This document shows positions 16,998 through 25,600 of a stretch of 34,779 nt of DNA, piece after piece (the stretch's first letter is position 1; the number at the start of each line of letters is the position of its first letter). Source of the stretch: an uncultured Flavihumibacter sp. (GTDB lineage Bacteria; Bacteroidota; Bacteroidia; Chitinophagales; Chitinophagaceae); the NCBI GenBank assembly GCA_946482545.1, contig CAMLRX010000042.1:1-34779 (forward strand). Direction: 5' to 3'. The notes beneath the pieces were generated by a model, which saw only the letters and a program-made list of their open reading frames with translations, did not search any database and was not told where the DNA came from. The position numbers and the translations under genes were made by a program.

Positions 16998-17120
16998 AAT
17001 TTTGGATGTTGAATTTTGAATGTTGAATTATTGTTCACATTCAGGATGATCGAAACACTCCCGTCACTCCGCAATTCAACAGCCCCATCCAAAATTCAAA
17101 ATTCATCATTCAACATTATT
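16998..17120 (+). repeat. Nested inverted repeat in the hpd leader
   Basis: AATTTTGGATG (16998-17008) pairs with CATCCAAAATT (17086-17096), and inside it TGTTGAATT (17021-17029) pairs with AATTCAACA (17073-17081). Extra words GAATTTTGAA and ATTCAAAATTC allow a competing fold. The same vocabulary (TGTTGAATTTTGAA) forms the hairpins at 8062 and 10573. Unlike those it sits between two divergent gene starts, so termination after a gene is not the obvious role. The 328-base gap from 16808 to 17135 otherwise holds only the promoter elements and the possible 28-residue ORF. Confidence 0.55.
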
Positions 17121-17135
17121 CTTAAACATCCTCGT

Positions 17136-18266
17136 ATGTCAACTTTAACGTTTGCGGAAAAAATCGCGAAAGCGCAGGATTTCCTGCCCATCAACGGTAC
17201 CGATTATATTGAATTTTATGTAGGCAACGCCAAACAGGCGGCACATTATTATAAAACAGCTTTTGGCTTCCAGTCGCTGGCTTATGCCGGCCCTGAAACA
17301 GGGGTGCGTGACCGGGCTTCTTATGTACTTCAGCAGGGAAAAATCAGGCTGGTGCTTACCACCGCGCTTCATTCCGACCACCCTGTTTCCGAACACGTGA
17401 AAAAACACGGCGATGGCGTGAAAGTACTGGCCCTTTGGGTAGAAGACGCTTACAGCGCTTTTGAAGAAACCACCAAAAGAGGCGGTAAACCTTACCTTGA
17501 ACCCGTAACACTTACGGATGAGCAGGGAGAACTTCGGATGTCCGGGATTTATACCTACGGTGAAACGATCCACATGTTCATTGAAAGGAAAAACTACCAT
17601 GGCGCGTTTATGCCCGGTTATAAAGCGTGGAAAAGCGATTACAATCCTGCTGATGCCGGTCTTTTGTACGTGGACCATTGTGTGGGCAACGTGGGCTGGA
17701 ACAGGATGCTGCCCACCGTAAAATGGTACGAAGAAGTGATGGGCTTCGTAAACATCCTTTCCTTCGACGACAAACAGATCAATACGGAATATTCCGCCCT
17801 GATGAGTAAAGTGATGAGCAACGGGAATGGCTACTCCAAATTCCCCATCAACGAACCAGCGGAAGGTAAAAAGAAATCGCAGATCGAAGAATACCTGGAA
17901 TACTATGAAGGCGAAGGCGTGCAGCACATTGCCGTGGCCACAAAAGATATCGTAAAAACCGTTACCGAACTGAAAGCGCGCGGCGTGGAATTCCTCAGCG
18001 CACCGCCCAATGCCTACTACGATATGATGCCCGACAGGGTAGGAGAGATTGACGAAGAAATCCGGCTGCTGCAAAGTCTGGGTATACTGGTAGACCGCGA
18101 CGAGGAAGGTTACCTGCTTCAGATATTCACCAAGCCCGTCGAAGACAGGCCCACTTTATTCTTCGAGATCATCCAGCGCAAGGGTGCACAGAGTTTTGGC
18201 GCCGGAAACTTTAAAGCTTTATTTGAATCCATTGAAAGAGAACAGGCCCTGAGAGGCAACCTCTGA
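17136..18266 (+). CDS. hpd: 4-hydroxyphenylpyruvate dioxygenase
   Basis: This Fe(II) enzyme converts 4-hydroxyphenylpyruvate to homogentisate in tyrosine breakdown. The 376-residue protein has two vicinal-oxygen-chelate modules; the 2-His-1-Glu iron site is visible as His181 (VDHCVGNV), His264 (GVQHIAVAT) and Glu344 (LFFEIIQRKG). The conserved end FGAGNFKALFESIEREQ is intact. The ATG at 17136 is chosen because MSTLTFAEKIAKAQDFLPIN is family-like; the frame extending to 17016 would translate the inverted repeat. No homogentisate dioxygenase gene lies in the window. A strong rho-independent terminator follows at 18296-18323. Confidence 0.95.
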   Translation: MSTLTFAEKIAKAQDFLPINGTDYIEFYVGNAKQAAHYYKTAFGFQSLAYAGPETGVRDRASYVLQQGKIRLVLTTALHSDHPVSEHVKKHGDGVKVLALWVEDAYSAFEETTKRGGKPYLEPVTLTDEQGELRMSGIYTYGETIHMFIERKNYHGAFMPGYKAWKSDYNPADAGLLYVDHCVGNVGWNRMLPTVKWYEEVMGFVNILSFDDKQINTEYSALMSKVMSNGNGYSKFPINEPAEGKKKSQIEEYLEYYEGEGVQHIAVATKDIVKTVTELKARGVEFLSAPPNAYYDMMPDRVGEIDEEIRLLQSLGILVDRDEEGYLLQIFTKPVEDRPTLFFEIIQRKGAQSFGAGNFKALFESIEREQALRGNL

Positions 18267-18295
18267 TGCTATTTTGACTTGCCGTTGTTAACCTG

Positions 18296-18323
18296 GCCCG
18301 CCTCGCAAGAGCGCGGGCTTTTT
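18296..18323 (+). terminator. Rho-independent terminator after hpd
   Basis: GCCCGC+CTC (18296-18304) pairs with GAG+GCGGGC (18309-18318, one bulged C at 18312) around a GCAA tetraloop, followed by five T. A textbook terminator 29 bases past the hpd stop. Confidence 0.88.
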
Positions 18324-18372
18324 GTTATCGGAATGTGAAGGGTTCCTTCTCCATCCTGAAACGTTAAAACCC

Positions 18373-18380
18373 TATCTTTG
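18373..18380 (+). promoter_or_regulatory. -7 promoter element (TATCTTTG) for the L,D-transpeptidase-like gene
   Basis: Exact TAnnTTTG match, 48 bases before the ATG at 18429 and after the hpd terminator, giving a leader of about 40 bases. No clear -33 box. Confidence 0.5.
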
Positions 18381-18428
18381 CACCAGCAGAAAACATACTA
18401 TTCAAAGACCCAGAGCGTTTTTTAAGAC

Positions 18429-19610
18429 ATGAGCAGTGCAATAAAAAGAATTACATTTTTCACGATATTATTTTTCTCTCTTAATCAGGGAAATGCGCAG
18501 TCAGCGCAGAGCGCCACCTTCATCGATTACCAGAAATCGTTTCCCAAGATCACGGATGTGATGAAAAGGAAACAGGATACGTTGATGAAACAGTTTGCGG
18601 CCCAGGGACTTAAATGGCCCGCCGCGCAAATGTACCTGCGCTCTTTTAAATATGACAGTCAGCTTGAAGTGTGGGTGCGTTACGCCATGAATGAGCCCTT
18701 TAAATTATTCAAAACCTACAAGGTATGTGCCCTTTCCGGAAGTATGGGACCTAAAAGAATGCAGGGCGATTACCAGGTACCCGAGGGCTTTTATTACATT
18801 AATGAGTTCAATCCGAGAAGTTCCTATCACCTCTCCCTGGGATTGAATTACCCCAACGCTTCCGATCGTATTCTCAGCGATACCTACCATCCGGGTGGTG
18901 ATATCTATATCCACGGCTCTTGTGTTACGACTGGCTGTATTCCTATCATGGATAACCAGATCGAAGAATTGTACATCCTCGCGGCCTTCGCTAAAAGTGA
19001 AGGGCAGGATTTTATTCCCGTGCACATCTTCCCGATCCGGTTCACCAATGAAAACAGCAAAACTTATCTCAACAAATACCTTCAGACTTTCAACGAATAC
19101 AATCCTTTCGTGGAGAAGCTCAGAGAAGTGTATTTCTATTTTGAAAAACACAAAAAACTCCCCGTGATCGCCGTGGGCGATAATGGCGAATACATCACCA
19201 GCGTGAAGCCTGATGATATAAAAGTGCCTGAAAAGCCACAACCCAAAAAATATGTTCCCAAAACCCGGAAGCACATTCCTTTTGATGAAACAAAGATTCC
19301 GGCTTCCGTGAATAAGTTGCCCGTATTTCCAGGGGGGAACGAGGCTTTCCAGGCTTTCCTGAATAAAATGAGCGGCGACCTGGGTAAACAACTCGATGAA
19401 AAGCAGCATACGGCTTATGTGCTGGTAGAATTCATCGTAACCGAAGAAGGTAAACTCATCAACCCTGTGATTGTACGGGGCGGAAATCCCGAATTGAATG
19501 ACGGCATACTCGACCGTTTTGAGGCCCTTCCCAATTGGGAACCCGCCATCCGCCAGGACCTGAAAGTTCCCATGAAACTGAAACAAACGGTGGTGATCGA
19601 AAAAAAGTAG
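18429..19610 (+). CDS. Secreted YkuD-type L,D-transpeptidase-like protein with TonB-C-like tail
   Basis: A 393-residue exported protein. Residues 1-23 are a signal peptide (GNA|Q). A YkuD catalytic domain spans about 80-205, with the active-site motif IYIHGSCVTTGCIPI carrying His162 and Cys170. Such enzymes make or edit 3-3 or lipoprotein crosslinks in peptidoglycan. After a linker rich in Pro and Lys (about 255-290), the last 100 residues resemble the C-terminal domain of TonB-family proteins: LPVFPGGNEAFQAFL, VLVEFIVTEEGKLINPVIVRGG and LPNWEPA follow the order seen in Bacteroidota TonB-C domains. There is no TonB transmembrane anchor. The transpeptidase call is firm; the TonB-C call is by pattern and needs a profile search. 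Single gene. Confidence 0.82.
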   Translation: MSSAIKRITFFTILFFSLNQGNAQSAQSATFIDYQKSFPKITDVMKRKQDTLMKQFAAQGLKWPAAQMYLRSFKYDSQLEVWVRYAMNEPFKLFKTYKVCALSGSMGPKRMQGDYQVPEGFYYINEFNPRSSYHLSLGLNYPNASDRILSDTYHPGGDIYIHGSCVTTGCIPIMDNQIEELYILAAFAKSEGQDFIPVHIFPIRFTNENSKTYLNKYLQTFNEYNPFVEKLREVYFYFEKHKKLPVIAVGDNGEYITSVKPDDIKVPEKPQPKKYVPKTRKHIPFDETKIPASVNKLPVFPGGNEAFQAFLNKMSGDLGKQLDEKQHTAYVLVEFIVTEEGKLINPVIVRGGNPELNDGILDRFEALPNWEPAIRQDLKVPMKLKQTVVIEKK

Positions 19611-19677
19611 CCCCGTTTTGAAATTTGGCTTTTTCTTAAAATGGTCGTAACTTAAAAGCAATCCAAATTGCACCATC

Positions 19678-20106
19678 ATGAAGAAAGTAGCCCACATCCT
19701 GGCGAGAAAAGGCGCCCATGTACTCACGGTTCACCCCCAGGAAAAAGTGATCCATGCCCTCCAGTTGATGAACGAAAAAAACATCGGTTCACTGGTAGTG
19801 GTGGAAGACGATGAATACCTGGGTATCGTAACCGAAAGGGATTACGCCCGCAAAGTGATCATCCGCGGGAAATCCTCACAGGATACCACTGTGGAAGAAA
19901 TCATGTCTACCGGACTGCCAAGGATCACTCCCGAAAATTCCATCGACACCTGCATGCACATTATGAGTGAGAACAATATCCGCTATCTGCCTGTTTTTGA
20001 AGGAGATAAACTGTGCGGAATTGTATCAATTAATGATGTGGTAACGGAAACCATACTGGCGCAGAAAGAGACCATTGCGCAACTGGAAAGTTATATTCAT
20101 TCCTGA
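19678..20106 (+). CDS. CBS-domain pair protein
   Basis: A 142-residue protein with two CBS motifs (about 8-66 and 75-132), probably binding an adenine nucleotide and sensing energy state. Canonical pieces are visible: IGSLVVVEDDEYLGIVTERD in the first and IRYLPVFEGDKLCGIVSIND in the second. It is a paralogue of the CBS protein at 14406, same strand and length, and closer to the family consensus (RKVIIRGKSS). Its end is 50 bases before the ABC exporter, which has its own promoter, so the two need not share a transcript. Confidence 0.88.
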   Translation: MKKVAHILARKGAHVLTVHPQEKVIHALQLMNEKNIGSLVVVEDDEYLGIVTERDYARKVIIRGKSSQDTTVEEIMSTGLPRITPENSIDTCMHIMSENNIRYLPVFEGDKLCGIVSINDVVTETILAQKETIAQLESYIHS

Positions 20107-20143
20107 TCCTGAACGAATTGGTCAACTCCCTTTGAAATATTCC

Positions 20144-20151
20144 TATTTTTG
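20144..20151 (+). promoter_or_regulatory. -7 promoter element (TATTTTTG) for the ABC exporter, 5 bases before its ATG
   Basis: Exact TAnnTTTG match ending 5 bases before the start codon at 20157, so the mRNA would begin at or within a few bases of the ATG (near-leaderless). Confidence 0.5.
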
Positions 20152-20156
20152 TTGCG

Positions 20157-21992
20157 ATGAAGCAACTGAAAGCGTTAAGGAAATATTTCTGGAAATACCG
20201 GCTTAGGTTGTCTGCCGGTATTTTCTTTATCATTCTCTCCAACTATTTTGGCATCCTGGCTCCCCAGATCACAGGGTATATTATTGATGTGGTAGACAAG
20301 ACCCTCCGGGGGCAGGTACTGGCGCATGATGCCTCCCGTACCTACGACCGGCTTGTCCGCTGGCTGATCAGTTGGATGGAAAGCGGTGGATTCAGTTTTT
20401 CGAAGATCATTGCAATCGCCGGCACCACCATCCTGATTACCGCGCTGCTGAAAGGACTTTTTATGTTCTTCATGCGGCAGAGTATTATCGTAATGAGCCG
20501 CCACATCGAATACGACCAGAAGAACGAAGTGTACCGGCATTACCAGCAACTGGACGCGCATTTCTTCAAAACACACAGTACAGGTGACCTCATGAACAGG
20601 ATGGCCGAAGACGTGAGCAGGGTCCGCATGTTCACCGGCCCAGCCGTGATGTACCTCATCAACCTCATCGCCACCATCGGATTCAGCGTATTTTTTATGC
20701 TGCGCACCAACGTGCAACTGACCCTGTATGTGCTCGCGCCACTGCCTTTACTGGCCATTACCATTTATTATGTGAACAACATCATCAACCGGAAAAGCGA
20801 GCGGATACAGGCATTATTAAGTGATATGACCACTAACGCGCAGGAATCCTATTCGGGCATTAGGGTCATCAAGTCATTTGTACAGGAAAGCGCCATGTAC
20901 CGTTTCTTCTCCGACAATGCTGAAGCCTACCGGAAAGGCGCCGTAGGCCTCGCGAAAGTAGAAGCTATTTATTTCCCTTCCATGGCATTGCTGATTGGAT
21001 TGAGTACACTCTTCACCATACTAATGGGCGGTATCTATGTAATCAACGATCAGCCTGGCATGAGTTATGGGGTAATCGCCGAATTTGTAATCTACATTAC
21101 CATGCTCACATTTCCCGTAAGCGCCATTGGCTGGGTGGCCAGTATGGTACAACGCGCGATTGCTTCCCAGAAAAGACTGAACGAATTTCTCGATACCAAG
21201 CCCGGCATCACCCAGCCGGAGAACGCCCTTAAACCGGAATTTAAAGGACATGTGCAATTAGAAAATCTTTCTTTCACCTATCAGCACACCGGAATTCAGG
21301 CCCTGAAAAACATCAACCTGGAAATTAAGCCGGGGGAGAAGATTGCAGTGATCGGCAAAACCGGCAGCGGTAAAACCACCCTGGCGCAACTGATCCTGCG
21401 GATGTTCGATGCCAATGAAGGCAGTCTGAAACTGGATGGAACACCCATTCAGCAGATCGATCTTGCCTACCTGCGGTCCTCATTGAGTTATGTCCCCCAG
21501 GATGTGTTTCTTTTTTCAGAAACGGTGGCCAACAATATCCGATTCGGCAGGAGAGAAGCGGACATGGACATGGTTCAGGAAGCCGCACGGAAAGCCTGTA
21601 TCCATAAAGAGATTATGGAGTTTCCGCAACAATATGAAACCATGGTTGGAGAACGCGGCGTAACGCTGAGTGGGGGGCAGAAACAGCGTATATCAATCGC
21701 CCGGGCCCTGATTAAAGCACCATCACTGGTGGTGTTTGATGATTGTCTGAGCGCCGTGGATGCCCGCACTGAAAAGGAGATACTGTCCAACCTGAATGCT
21801 TACCTCACGGATAAAACCGCCATCATCATCACCCACAGGATCTTCACCCTGCTTGAGTTTGATAAGATCGTGGTGCTGGAAGAAGGACGCATTACCGAGG
21901 CCGGAACCCATGCCGAACTGGTACGCGCGGATGGATATTATGCCTCTCTGTTCCGCAAACAACAAGAGGAAATGCCTTCAGAAGCCCCTTAA
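20157..21992 (+). CDS. ABC half-exporter (permease fused to ATPase), MdlA/MsbA-like
   Basis: A 611-residue type IV ABC exporter half: six transmembrane helices (about 20-330) followed by an ATPase domain. ATPase motifs: Walker A GKTGSGKTT (400-408), Q-loop Gln448 (VPQDVFLFS), signature LSGGQKQR (504-511), Walker B VVFDD ending in Asp528, and H-loop His560. The residue after the Walker B Asp, normally the catalytic Glu, is Asp529 (FDDCLSAVDARTEKEIL). That pattern is typical of the MdlA/YheI-like half of heterodimeric exporters, whose partner supplies the good catalytic site. No partner gene lies next to it. Substrate unknown; lipid or drug export are the family options. Confidence 0.9.
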   Translation: MKQLKALRKYFWKYRLRLSAGIFFIILSNYFGILAPQITGYIIDVVDKTLRGQVLAHDASRTYDRLVRWLISWMESGGFSFSKIIAIAGTTILITALLKGLFMFFMRQSIIVMSRHIEYDQKNEVYRHYQQLDAHFFKTHSTGDLMNRMAEDVSRVRMFTGPAVMYLINLIATIGFSVFFMLRTNVQLTLYVLAPLPLLAITIYYVNNIINRKSERIQALLSDMTTNAQESYSGIRVIKSFVQESAMYRFFSDNAEAYRKGAVGLAKVEAIYFPSMALLIGLSTLFTILMGGIYVINDQPGMSYGVIAEFVIYITMLTFPVSAIGWVASMVQRAIASQKRLNEFLDTKPGITQPENALKPEFKGHVQLENLSFTYQHTGIQALKNINLEIKPGEKIAVIGKTGSGKTTLAQLILRMFDANEGSLKLDGTPIQQIDLAYLRSSLSYVPQDVFLFSETVANNIRFGRREADMDMVQEAARKACIHKEIMEFPQQYETMVGERGVTLSGGQKQRISIARALIKAPSLVVFDDCLSAVDARTEKEILSNLNAYLTDKTAIIITHRIFTLLEFDKIVVLEEGRITEAGTHAELVRADGYYASLFRKQQEEMPSEAP

Positions 21993-22031
21993 ATGCTGCA
22001 TTTTTTAAATCAAATTGCTGTTTAGTTAAAT

Positions 22032-22061
22032 TTTGTCAATCCGAAAACATATTTATATTTG
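22032..22061 (+). promoter_or_regulatory. Promoter of the DUF3276 gene (TTTG-N18-TATATTTG)
   Basis: TTTG at 22032-22035 and TATATTTG at 22054-22061 are separated by 18 bases, close to the Bacteroidota consensus (TTTG about 19 bases before TAnnTTTG). It gives a leader of about 50 bases to the GTG at 22116. Confidence 0.65.
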
Positions 22062-22115
22062 TAAGAACTAATTCATGAATCGTTATCTTTAAACTGTTTT
22101 AAAAAACCTACAACT

Positions 22116-22571
22116 GTGGCGTACGAAAACAACGACAAAAGAATGGAGAGCGTTTACAGCAAGCGCATCAGGGCTGGTAAAAGAAGGACTTACTTCTTCG
22201 ACGTGAGAGCAACCCGTAGCAATGATTATTACCTGACTATCACTGAAAGCCGTAAACGTTTTGACGATAACGGTTATGACAGGCACAAAATCTTCCTGTA
22301 CAAAGAAGATTTCAACAAGTTCCTGAAAGCGCTTACTGAAGCGGTGGATTATGTGAAGACCGATCTGATGCCTGATTTCGATTTCGACGCCTACAACCAC
22401 GATAACGAAGATGGAGAAGAAGGTTATGAAGCAGCCGCCCCTGTACACACTGTAGCAGATGCAGTTGAAGTTGCCGCTCCAGTAGCAGCAGCGGTACCTG
22501 TAACCGCGGCCGCAGAAGTAGAAGAGGAAGTTTCTGTTCCTTCTTCCACCGAAGACGTAGATAAATGGTAA
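22116..22571 (+). CDS. DUF3276 / PUR-family nucleic-acid-binding protein
   Basis: A 151-residue protein. Residues 8-95 form a PUR-alpha-like domain: MESVYSKRIRAGKRRTYFFD, SNDYYLTITESRKRF and HKIFLYKEDFNKFLKAL match the Bacteroidota DUF3276 pattern. PUR-domain proteins bind single-stranded DNA or RNA. The tail (100-151) is acidic and Ala/Val/Glu-rich, of low complexity. The start is GTG at 22116: the residues MAYENNDKRM fit the family, while the first ATG (22143) would remove nine of them. It has a clear promoter and a strong terminator, so it is a single-gene transcript; such a design suits an abundant protein. Confidence 0.88.
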   Translation: MAYENNDKRMESVYSKRIRAGKRRTYFFDVRATRSNDYYLTITESRKRFDDNGYDRHKIFLYKEDFNKFLKALTEAVDYVKTDLMPDFDFDAYNHDNEDGEEGYEAAAPVHTVADAVEVAAPVAAAVPVTAAAEVEEEVSVPSSTEDVDKW

Positions 22572-22591
22572 AAAAATATAAAGTTTCTTAG

Positions 22592-22625
22592 AAAAAGCCC
22601 TCCAAATCCGGAGGGCTTTTTCTAT
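22592..22625 (+). terminator. Rho-independent terminator after the DUF3276 gene
   Basis: AAAAAGCCCTCC (22592-22603) pairs perfectly with GGAGGGCTTTTT (22610-22621) around a 6-base loop. The A-tract/T-tract symmetry would also allow minus-strand use. Confidence 0.92.
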
Positions 22626-22661
22626 TTTTAAAGCCCCATCCTTTTAAAACCGAAACTTTGT

Positions 22662-25600
22662 ATGCGTAAAGCACTACCCGCCCTTTCCTTCTTTTCGCTG
22701 ATCGTTCTTGCCATTGCGCTCATTCCTCATATCACTGATCCTGTAAAACGCAAATACCGCCCCTTGGCTAAATATGATGGGATGGGAAAAGTATTTGAAC
22801 AGGAATACCTGATGACCCGGAATCCCCGGACAGGAGAAGTGCCCCGCCAGAAATTATTGGAAGCTGCCAGGTTCCGGGATGAAAAATTGCTGCGTATGGG
22901 ATTGGAACGTTCTGTTGCAGGCCTGGCCTGGGAAGAAAGAGGACCAGACAATATCGGAGGGCGGACGCGCGCCATACTGTTCGATCTCAACGACCAGCCG
23001 AACGGGTATAAAAAAGTATGGGCAGGAGGTGTAGCAGGCGGACTATGGTACACCAACGACATTACCGCCACCTCACCTGTGTGGCAACACGTAAACGACC
23101 TGTTCGAGAATATGGCCATCAGCAGCATCGTGCAGGACCCTTCTGATCCCGATATTATGTACTTCGGTACAGGTGAGGGCTGGACGAATTTTGACGCGGT
23201 ACGTGGATTGGGTATATGGAAAACGACAAACGGCGGCATTTCCTGGAGCCAGCTTTCTTCCACCAACAATTCCAGCTTTTACTGGACGCAAAAACTGGCT
23301 GTACTGCCGAATGGTACATTACTGGCCGCTACAAAATCGGGCATATATCAATCCACCAATAACGGCACTTCTTTTACAAAAGTATTGGGCACTGGTATTG
23401 CAGGCGCCACCATCAACGACGCAGCGGATATCGAGATAGCTGCTAACGGCTATGTGTATGCCTCCCTAGGCATCAACAGTTCAAGAGATGGAATTTTCAG
23501 GTCTGATGACAATGGGGATACCTGGGAAAGAATTTATACCGCTGCCGTCAACGAAGCACGTATCGACCTGGCGTGTGCGCCTTCGGATCCGGAATATGTA
23601 TACGCCGCCGTTGCTTCCAACAGCGGAGGCATTTACCGGAAAACCATGCGTACCACCAACGCCACCGATGCTACCCCAACCTGGAATGCACTTACTATGC
23701 CGGTTTGGTGCGATGCGGGCAGCAACAGAGCGGATATTGCACGTGGCCAGGCCTGGTACGACCTCATCGGCATGGTGGATCCCGCCGATAAGAACAGTTT
23801 TTACCTTGGCACCGTAGATATGTTCAAAACAACAGACGGAGGAACAAACTGGTCGCAGATTACTCAATGGGCCAACGGCTGTAGTTCAGGCGCCTATGTT
23901 CATGCCGATATTCATGCTTTCGTGGCCCGTCCGGGAAACAACCAGCAGGTGCTGGTAGGCTGCGACGGCGGCATATTTATGACCACCGATGGCGGCGCAA
24001 GTTTCAGTTCCCGCAATTACGGCTACAACATCACCCAATATTACAGTACCGCGGTGCATCCCACAGATGCCAACTATTTTCTCGCAGGATCACAGGACAA
24101 CGGCTCACAACAATATACTACCACCGGCACCAACAGAACCAGAGAAGTATCGGGCGGAGACGGCGCACTTTGTTTTATAGACCAGGATGATCCCAACATA
24201 CAGATCACCTCTTACGTATACAACAACTACTATATTTCCACGAACGGCGGGGTGAGTTTCTCCGGCAGATCACTGAACAACAGCGGAAACTTCATCAATG
24301 CCGCAGATTACGATAATACCGCCAACATCCTGTATTCTGCCAATACCAATGGCACTTACCTCCGCTGGGACAATGTCGCCACCGGCAACCCCGTTCCCGA
24401 TACCACCTGGGTTACCGTAACAGGATTTGGTACCGCAAGGCCCACCTACATCGGGGTTTCTCCCCAAACGGCCAACAGGGTTTATTTCGGGCTGCCCAAC
24501 GGAACCGTATTGTATGTGGATGGCGCTAATGCCGGAAGTGCACATGCGGGCACTACTATTAAGACTGCCAATGCGAGTCCTGTCTCCAGTATCGCCATTG
24601 ATCCGGCCAACGAAAACCACATGTTGGTAACCCATAGTTCTTACGGCGTAACCAGTGTATTTGAAACAACCGATGCATTGAGTGGAACGCCCACCTGGAC
24701 CGCTGTGGAAGGCGATCTTCCCGATATGCCGGTGCGTTATGCCATGTTCGATCCCCGCAACAGCGACTGGGCGCTGCTGGCTACTGAACTGGGTATATGG
24801 AGCACCGATAACCTTAACGGCGCATCGACTGAATGGAACCCCACCAATACCGGTCTGGCCAACGTGCGGGTGGATATGCTGAAATACAGTTCTGCCACGC
24901 GCACACTGGCGGCTGCCACGCATGGAAGAGGACTGTACACTACAAGCGTTCCCAACGCAGGCGGTGGCGCAACCATCAACTTCTTCCAAACGGCACTCCA
25001 ACACCAGGAAACACCGGCAAGCCTAAATGGGTGCAGGAATTATAAGGATTATACCGTTTCGCTCACGATCAATACCGCTCCTGTAGGAGCAGCTACGACT
25101 ACAATTTTGGTGAACGGCGCATCAACGGCTACCCGTTACCTCGACTTCAATATTTCCACGACCGGAGATTTTTCGGTGCCATCCAATACACTGGTTTTTG
25201 CCGATGCAGCTACGGAATCGAAAACCTGCTATATCAGGATATATGATGACAAAGTGGTGGAAACCTCGGAGTCCATTGTGCTTGATCTCGCTGTTTCAGG
25301 AACCACCAATGCTACTGCAGGCAGCAGTAACCAGTTTACATTTACGATAAACGAAAACGACGTGCTGCCCACGGCTGGTACATCACTCGTGTACAACACA
25401 GGTTCGCCAACAGCACAGGGTTCTAACCTGGGGCCGTTTATTGGTTCGGCTACGCGTGGTCGTTTCCAGTACATAGTTTACGCCGCTGAACTCCGCGCCG
25501 ACGGACTTACCGCCGGACCGCTGAACAACCTCGGTATGTACGTGTTCACCAAGGCATCCACCGGCGCGTTCGGAGATTTTACCATCAGGCTGGGGCATAC

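Noticed and set aside
16886..17092. Minus-strand open frame (68 codons) in the hpd leader
   Set aside because: Translates the inverted repeat; no start context and no recognisable product.
17145..18074. Minus-strand open frame (309 codons) opposite hpd
   Set aside because: Antisense shadow; hpd has all iron ligands and normal length.
19611..19640. Possible terminator after the L,D-transpeptidase-like gene (AGCC/GGCT before a T run)
   Set aside because: Only four continuous pairs; too weak to list.
18705..19727. Long minus-strand open frame (340 codons) opposite the L,D-transpeptidase-like gene
   Set aside because: Antisense shadow with His/Phe-rich, non-family composition; the plus strand carries the active-site motif and signal peptide.
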